DNA from: Candidatus Sumerlaeota bacterium
GTDB lineage: Bacteria > Sumerlaeota > Sumerlaeia > SLMS01 > JAHLLQ01
Assembly: GCA_030156535.1 (NCBI GenBank)
Contig: JASGMJ010000010.1
Coordinates: 82,885 to 146,884 of the forward strand
Reading direction: 5' to 3'
DNA length: 64,000 bases
Below the pieces are notes generated by a model. It saw only the letters and a program-made list of their open reading frames with translations, did no database searches and was not told where the DNA came from. Both the position numbers and the translations under genes were made by a program. Position 1 is the stretch's first letter; the number at the start of each line of letters is the position of its first letter. Shown one piece after another: positions 59,317-64,000 of this stretch.

Positions 59317-60831
59317 TCACGCCGAGGCGCGGTGGGCGGCGAAGCTGTCGCGCAGGGCCAACGACAACGCGTCGTGCCGTTTCTGCGCCTCCGCATAGCA
59401 CTGCGCATTCTCCGCGTTGGGCACGCAGCGGGTCGCTTCATCGACGACGATCCATTGCTCCGCCAGTTGCCCAAGCCCTGCGTCGCCGGAGGCCTGACGC
59501 TCAACCGCCCAGCGCGCCTGCAACGCCGCGCCCAGCGCCGCGCCTTCTGCTTCGGTGCAGCACACGACCGGCGTGTTGAAAACATCCGCCACGATCTGGC
59601 GCCACAACGCGCTCTTCGATCCGCCACCCGTCAGGCGAATCTCCGCCGGCGCGATGCCAAGCTGCTTCATGCGGTTGAAGCCGTAGTTCAGTCCGAGCGT
59701 CGCTCCCTCCATCGCCGCGCGGGCAAAGTGCCCCGGCGTGTTCGTGCGCGCATTGTGCCCGAACCAGACTCCCGTTCCGTCGGGGACGTTGGGCACACGT
59801 TCGCCCTCGAAGTAGGGGAGAAGCAGCAGGCCGTCGCTGCCTGCCGGAACGGCCGCCGCGAGTTCGTTCAGCTCCGCCGTCTTCAGTCCAAAGAGTTTCT
59901 TCGCGAGTTCCGTCGCCACCGTCACGTTCATCGTGCAAAGCAGCGGCAGCCACTTCCCCGTGCTGTCGCAGAACGCCGCGATTTCGCCCTGTGGATCCGT
60001 CACCGGTTTGTCCGCGCAGGCGTAGACCGTTCCCGAAGTGCCGAGGCTGACGGTGACCATGCCGTCGCTGACGCTGCCCGTCCCGATGGCACCCATCATG
60101 TTGTCGCCGCCTCCGGCAGCAACAAGCACACCGCGCGAGAGGCCAAGCGCACGCGCTGCTTCCTCGCGCACCTTCCCCGCCGCCTCCCAGGAGGGGCGCA
60201 ACGGCGGCAGCTTTGCCGCGAGATCGGCGTCGATTGCTTCGATTGCCGTGCCGCACCACGTGCGATTGCGCACGTCGAGCAACCCCGTCCCCGAAGCGTC
60301 GCCCCACTCCATCGTCGCTTCACCCGTCAGCCACCAGTTCAGGTAGTCATGAGGGAGCAGCACGGTGGTCAGACGCGCGAAGTTCTCCGGCTCGTGTTGT
60401 TTCAGCCACAGAATCTTGGAGGCGGTGAAGCCGGCGGGAAGTGCGTTGCCCGTGTGGCGCTGAAACGCTTCGCGTCCGCCGCATGCCTGCATGATCGCAT
60501 CGGCTTCCGGCGCGGTGGATGTGTCGCACCACAACTTGGCGGGGCGGATGACGTTGCCCTCTGCGTCGAGAGGAACAAAGCCGTGTTGCTGGCCCGAAAC
60601 GCCGAGTGCGGCAATCGCACCGGCGTCAACGCCGGCGTCCTTCACGGCCTGCGCGAACGCCGTCTTCAGCGCCTCGATCCATTCCGAAGGGTGCTGTTCT
60701 TTGTGGCCGACGCCAAGGCCTTCGTTCATCGTGTGCGGTGCCTGCCCGCGGCCCACAACGCGCCCGGACTCCTCCGCGATCAGAACCTTCGTTGATTGTG
60801 TGCCGCTGTCGATTCCTGCAAAGTAGCGCAT
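59317..60831 (-). CDS. xylB: Xylulokinase (FGGY family)
   Basis: 504 residues from ATG 60831 (GGAGGG upstream). Phosphorylates D-xylulose to xylulose 5-phosphate with ATP, feeding the pentose phosphate pathway. FGGY features: FAGIDSGTQSTKVLIAEESG (phosphate-binding DxGTxxTK), SGQQHGFVPLD (the xylulose-contact GQQHG), KLWCDTSTAPEADAI, LPHDYLNWWLTG, the ADP-binding SLGTSGTVYACAD, YFEGERVPNVPDGTG and LTGGGSKSALWRQIVADVFN. Length is normal. The xylose isomerase and transporter genes are not adjacent. It may belong with the upstream lipoprotein gene, whose stop lies 57 bp before its start. Confidence 0.94.
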   Translation of the reverse strand: MRYFAGIDSGTQSTKVLIAEESGRVVGRGQAPHTMNEGLGVGHKEQHPSEWIEALKTAFAQAVKDAGVDAGAIAALGVSGQQHGFVPLDAEGNVIRPAKLWCDTSTAPEADAIMQACGGREAFQRHTGNALPAGFTASKILWLKQHEPENFARLTTVLLPHDYLNWWLTGEATMEWGDASGTGLLDVRNRTWCGTAIEAIDADLAAKLPPLRPSWEAAGKVREEAARALGLSRGVLVAAGGGDNMMGAIGTGSVSDGMVTVSLGTSGTVYACADKPVTDPQGEIAAFCDSTGKWLPLLCTMNVTVATELAKKLFGLKTAELNELAAAVPAGSDGLLLLPYFEGERVPNVPDGTGVWFGHNARTNTPGHFARAAMEGATLGLNYGFNRMKQLGIAPAEIRLTGGGSKSALWRQIVADVFNTPVVCCTEAEGAALGAALQARWAVERQASGDAGLGQLAEQWIVVDEATRCVPNAENAQCYAEAQKRHDALSLALRDSFAAHRASA

Positions 60832-60887
60832 CTCTTGGCCCTCCCGCTTGGCACGCCCAGCTTCTGGCGAAGGCGGCTGGTGCAACT

Positions 60888-61658
60888 TCACTCCGCCGCG
60901 ACGCGAATCAGTGTGCCCTCGGGCGGCAGTGCACCGATCACCGACGGGTCCTCGATGGTCGCGATCATTTGCTCGCGCACGCGGCGCATTGCCTCGGAGA
61001 ATGCTGTTGAGGCGGACTCGCGCAGACCGGTGCGGATCAGGGCGTCGGACTCGCGCGGCGAAACGTTTGCCCCCCGTCCGCGAATGCGCCCCTGGGTCAG
61101 CACCTGATCGAGAAAGCGGTCGCGGAATTCCACGTCCATCAGCACCAGCGAACGTGCCTCCTCGAAGCGGTAGCGCGGCTCGCGAATATACAGAATGTAC
61201 CCGCGTTCCTCACGAATGAACTCCGGCAGAAACTCCAGCTCGAACTTTTCCTTCTCCAATTCCTTCTCGCTCTTTTTCTCCGCCTCCGCCTTCTCCTCGT
61301 CGTTCAGGAAGAACTCGTTGGCGATGCCGGGTTCCTCGCTCGTGGCCTTCTCGAACGTCGTCTCGTCGATGATCGCCACCTCGCTGAACATTTCGCTGAA
61401 GCGCGCCTGCGCCTCGTGGCGAAGCGCCTGGCCGTAGTAAACGTCAAACTTGCGCGGCACCGGCCAGCCTCCGATCTGCACGCGGTACTTCAGCGTGTCC
61501 AGGTCGTCGGGCACAACGATCACCAACGTGTCGGAGTAGCGCGTTTTCGACGGATACGCTCCATGTCCCGTGAAGTCCACAGTCCGCGCACATCCCGAAA
61601 ACACCACGGCGGCGACAACGGCCACCGCTCCCATCATCAATCCGCGCAACATGCTCAT
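60888..61658 (-). CDS. Hypothetical lipoprotein
   Basis: 256 residues. Signal MSMLRGLMMGAVAVVAAVVF ends in lipobox FSGC-A. Mature part: a beta-strand-rich N-terminal half (DTLVIVVPDDLDTLKYRVQI, KFDVYYGQALRHEAQARFSE), then a highly charged helix (DEEKAEAEKKSEKELEKEKF, about residues 120-140) and a C-terminal part with FRDRFLDQVLTQGRIRGRGA. The pattern of an N-terminal strand followed by SEMFSEVAII is shared with outer-membrane-assembly-type lipoproteins of unknown function (LptE/DUF-like), but no family is certain. It ends an operon with the next lipoprotein, two bases apart. Confidence 0.65.
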   Translation of the reverse strand: MSMLRGLMMGAVAVVAAVVFSGCARTVDFTGHGAYPSKTRYSDTLVIVVPDDLDTLKYRVQIGGWPVPRKFDVYYGQALRHEAQARFSEMFSEVAIIDETTFEKATSEEPGIANEFFLNDEEKAEAEKKSEKELEKEKFELEFLPEFIREERGYILYIREPRYRFEEARSLVLMDVEFRDRFLDQVLTQGRIRGRGANVSPRESDALIRTGLRESASTAFSEAMRRVREQMIATIEDPSVIGALPPEGTLIRVAAE

Positions 61659-61659
61659 C

Positions 61660-62322
61660 TCAGTTCCGATCCTTTAGAAGGTCCAGTGCCTTGAAATCAT
61701 TCTGCGCCCCACGGCGCACCGTCAACGCCGTGATCAGTTCCGCCGCGTCGAAAAGCCCCTCGCGCGACTCCAGCACAACCCCTTCCTTTCCCAGCAGAAC
61801 GCTGTAGGGCCGCGCCACGGCCAAATCCGTCCCCCCCGGCACCAGCCCCAGAACCCGGGCGCCCCACGCCGACGGGTCCGACAAAATGGCAATGTGCAGG
61901 TCTTCTTCCCCGGCAACCTGCGCATTTACCTCCCCGGGATCGGGCGACAACAGCAGCAGTTCGCATTTGTGCTGGGCGGCACGGGCGCGATGGCGCCGCA
62001 CCCACTCGTAGACCGGCCGGGTGGCTGGCGATCCGTCGCCCGGAACAACAATCAGCAACGCGTCGCCCGCCGTCGTCAGTTCGGCCGTCGAGACCTCCCG
62101 CCCGCCCTGGTCCAGCCAGCGCAAATCCGGCACCCGCTCGCCCGCCTTGATGGGAGTGCGGCGCGGCTTCTGGCGCAGATTGTAGTCACTCGCTCCATAG
62201 GCGATCACCGGACGCTCCATGGCATCGGGATCGCTTACCAGCGGCCCCTTGCACCCGGTAGCTCCCAGGCCCGCCAATCCGAGCGCGGCCACCAGTGCCC
62301 ATGCCCCGTATGTCGTTCGCAT
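61660..62322 (-). CDS. Lipoprotein with Cys-less peroxiredoxin-like fold
   Basis: 220 residues. Signal with lipobox (LGATGC). From about residue 60 the order follows AhpC/TSA-type peroxiredoxins: GERVPDLRWLDQGGREVSTA, then ALLIVVPGDGSPATRPVYEW, LLLLSPDPGEVN and HIAILSDPSAWGARVLGLVP. The catalytic Cys position (PGxxTxxC in peroxiredoxins) is occupied by PGDGSPATR, so peroxidase activity should be absent. It may be a structural or binding adaptation. First gene of the two-lipoprotein operon; its start ATG 62322 lies near a 400-bp upstream region. The family call is by fold pattern only. Confidence 0.6.
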   Translation of the reverse strand: MRTTYGAWALVAALGLAGLGATGCKGPLVSDPDAMERPVIAYGASDYNLRQKPRRTPIKAGERVPDLRWLDQGGREVSTAELTTAGDALLIVVPGDGSPATRPVYEWVRRHRARAAQHKCELLLLSPDPGEVNAQVAGEEDLHIAILSDPSAWGARVLGLVPGGTDLAVARPYSVLLGKEGVVLESREGLFDAAELITALTVRRGAQNDFKALDLLKDRN

Positions 62323-62728
62323 CGAAGACTCCCGGGCGTTCCCTTCGTGGGAGACGCTGCTCCGGCCCGGTCGATCGGCCGACGGGTCCGTGAGGCGTTT
62401 TGCTACTCCGTTGAATCCGTGAGGGCAAAGAGCAATTCGGCGTGTGCAGGCCGCAGAGCCGGTGCTTCGGAAGAGGAGTGATACGTGGTGGGTGGACGGA
62501 AAGGGCCGAGCTTGGACAAGATGTCAGGCCACGGTGGATCTCCCGAATTGTCCCCGGGCCCCGGCGGCTGTTTTTGTGGCTTGCGGTTTCGGAACCGCTT
62601 CCGTATCCACAAACCATGCGCGGGACCACGGCGGAGGCCGCCGTGCAGGCCAATGCCTGAATGCCGGAAAGGCGGGAAACCTGCCCCGCCCGGTTGCGTG
62701 TGGCAGGCAACGACAAGGAGATTTCACG
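62323..62728. other. Intergenic region between divergent lipoprotein genes
   Basis: 406 bp. No credible ORF. A tight hairpin GCGGTT-TCGG-AACCGC lies at 62583-62598, preceded by a TTTTT run. The region carries the promoters for the leftward lipoprotein pair and the rightward lipoprotein. Nothing else is recognised. Confidence 0.4.
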
Positions 62729-63838
62729 ATGAGCGTCACCAAGTTCTGGGCACTCGCCCTGCTGTGCGCGGCCCCTCTGCTGGTCGCGGGATGCACCGCG
62801 AAAAAGCGTCCCGCCGTCTTGGCGGACAAGGACATTCCGAAGAACGGAGCCCCCCTGACCGCAGACGTCTGGCAGGCCGCCGAAACCTCCAACGTGCAAG
62901 TCGTCCGTGCTTCCAACAAGTTCGAGTGGCCCATCCCGCTCGGCAGCGTCTACGCCAACAGTCTCGCGATCCACACCAGCCGCAGCTCGGAAACCGGCGC
63001 CTCCGGGGAATCGCTCGCGGGCCGCGCCCAGGCCACGTCGATGGACTGGAACGACCTGCTCACCCCGGCGAAGAACTACTTCATCTCCCTGCCTCTGCGC
63101 GGCAAGTACGCCGAATACGAATACCGCAAGGGCACCGGCGAGCCCGCCGGCTCCCAGGGCATCGCCTTCCACCCCTTCTGGGCCTGGAACTGGAAGGACG
63201 GCGAACTCGCCAGTGGCCGCAGCTTCGACGCCAAGGGCATCCCGCTCTTCTACTCCCGCATGGAAATCGCCCAAAAGGACCAGAAGATGGACTCGGTCCT
63301 GACCACGGACAACTACCTGTGGACCATCGGCCCGCGCGTTAGCTGGTTCGACGTGGACGGCGATTCGGACGAGCTTCTCGGCGGCGAGCAGGCACTGCCC
63401 GGTATCGACCCCAATCTCGACGCCGTGCTCTCCAATGACCAGTTCGATGAAATCGCGGGCTATTACGCCAACCCCCTGTACCTCGGCGGCATTCTGGGCT
63501 CCATTCTGTGGACCGACTACCGCTTTCATGCCCGAAACGACGTTTGGGAGGACAACCACGTCGCCCACGGTCCGCTCTGGGGCTGGCTGTTTTACGTGCA
63601 TTCGCGCCAGAAGGACGTCAGCCGTTCGGGCGTCGTGACGGGCGAGGAACTCAGCCGCCTGTATGTGGCGGGTTGGCTGTGGAAGACCTCGATCACCAAG
63701 GACGCACAGGGCCAGGTCGTCGATGAAATCGAAGGCCCGCTGCTTGGTGGCTTCGGATGGGGCAGGAAGGCAGGCGTCAAGACCCTGCGGCTGTTCTGGA
63801 TGCCGATCGAAATCGGCAGCAAGGACGCCAGCCAGTAA
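62729..63838 (+). CDS. Hypothetical secreted lipoprotein
   Basis: 369 residues from ATG 62729 (AAGGAG upstream). Signal peptide with lipobox LVAGC-T (residues ~18-22). The mature protein is rich in Trp, Tyr, Gly and Asp, and reads as a beta-structure domain: KFEWPIPLGSVYANSLAIHT, FISLPLRGKYAEYEYRKGTG, IAFHPFWAWNWKDGELASGR, DNYLWTIGPRVSWFDVDGDS. The repeated aromatic strands, the LLGGFGWGRK end and the -RLFWMPIEIG pattern fit an outer-membrane-associated beta-barrel-like or carbohydrate-associated protein, but no family is recognised. Ends at a hairpin terminator and then a group II intron. Confidence 0.7.
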   Translation: MSVTKFWALALLCAAPLLVAGCTAKKRPAVLADKDIPKNGAPLTADVWQAAETSNVQVVRASNKFEWPIPLGSVYANSLAIHTSRSSETGASGESLAGRAQATSMDWNDLLTPAKNYFISLPLRGKYAEYEYRKGTGEPAGSQGIAFHPFWAWNWKDGELASGRSFDAKGIPLFYSRMEIAQKDQKMDSVLTTDNYLWTIGPRVSWFDVDGDSDELLGGEQALPGIDPNLDAVLSNDQFDEIAGYYANPLYLGGILGSILWTDYRFHARNDVWEDNHVAHGPLWGWLFYVHSRQKDVSRSGVVTGEELSRLYVAGWLWKTSITKDAQGQVVDEIEGPLLGGFGWGRKAGVKTLRLFWMPIEIGSKDASQ

Positions 63839-63870
63839 CCCGCCTCCAGCACCTGCCCGCATCAGCCTGC

Positions 63871-63903
63871 AAGCCCCGGCCGCACTCCAGCGCGCCGGGG
63901 CTT
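63871..63903 (+). terminator. Terminator hairpin of the lipoprotein gene and intron target
   Basis: 10-bp stem AAGCCCCGGC/GCCGGGGCTT with a 13-nt loop, then CTT. The downstream T-tract is cut short by the intron that begins four bases later, consistent with insertion into the terminator. Confidence 0.75.
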
Positions 63904-63906
63904 CTT

Positions 63907-64000
63907 GTGCGCCAGGCATGGCGCGATTTCTTGGAGGTGAAAGTCCTCTACTGGCCGTAACGACCGGAACAGTGAGCCGGAGGCAAGGGCGTCGCGGTGA
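63907..64000 (+). mobile_element. 5' end of a group II (class C-like) intron, truncated by the window edge
   Basis: The boundary GTGCG (63907-63911) matches the group II intron 5' consensus. Domain I landmarks follow in order: gccaggcatggcgcgatttc, ttggaggtgaaagtcctcta, a ccggaacagtgagccggagg segment and caagggcgtcgcggtga. These are typical of bacterial ORF-containing class C introns, which home just after terminator stem-loops, as here. The reverse transcriptase and the 3' end would lie beyond the window. Confidence 0.85.

Overview
The window is GC-rich, gene-dense bacterial DNA from a Gram-negative-type (diderm) organism: several lipoproteins with lipoboxes, an OmpA-family lipoprotein, an HtrA protease, a CDF metal exporter and LPS/polyprenol-type glycosyltransferases. 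Three scattered stand-alone pseudopilins share the same N-terminal block (FTLIELLIVVAIIAILAAIA, then VPNFLEAQTRSKVSR). That block, the many secreted polysaccharide-active enzymes and the short intergenic repeats fit candidate phylum Sumerlaeota (BRC1) or a related Planctomycetota/Lentisphaerota-like lineage. The lineage call is inference only; there is no rRNA in the window.

Layout. 1-2.9 kb: truncated pseudopilin and a sialate O-acetylesterase lipoprotein. 3.2-5.6 kb: AT-richer accessory islet with a three-gene toxin-antitoxin-chaperone module (MqsR-like, MqsA-like, SecB-like) next to tRNA-Arg(CCG). 5.7-8.6 kb: operon of a DPM-type GT2, a VTT/TMEM64 membrane protein and an ArnT-like GT39. 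8.8-16.3 kb: CDF transporter, golvesin-domain secreted protein, polytopic membrane protein, HtrA, rsmG and a second DPM-type GT2. 16.5-25.2 kb: DinB protein, membrane glycosyltransferase-like protein, hybrid histidine kinase, MBL hydrolase, GHL10-type glycosidase and FAD oxidoreductase. 25.3-26.2 kb: rplM-rpsI. 26.7-33.6 kb: propeller/thioredoxin-fold protein; a sugar-acid operon (UxuB-type SDR, gluconokinase, LarA-family nickel epimerase); two GT2s; a small membrane protein. 33.7-41.8 kb: rpsT, lipoproteins, OmpA, two large membrane GTs and a pseudopilin. 42.1-45.0 kb: infB. 45.3-52.6 kb: pseudopilin, Fe-ADH plus ABM monooxygenase, spmA-spmB-like pair, ArgA-like GNAT, diguanylate cyclase and a PAS protein. 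52.6-63.9 kb: secreted propeller hydrolase, two small membrane proteins, a yqjDEK-like trio, a membrane histidine kinase, xylulokinase and three lipoproteins. At the right edge the 5' end of a group II (class C-like) intron sits directly after a terminator hairpin.

How genes work together. The sugar-acid operon can be read as a route fructuronate -> mannonate -> gluconate -> 6-phosphogluconate, joined by a nickel-dependent C2 epimerase. The GT2-VTT-GT39 operon reads as synthesis, possible translocation and use of a polyprenyl-phosphate sugar. Stop/start (ATGA) overlaps are very common here and indicate translational coupling in most operons.
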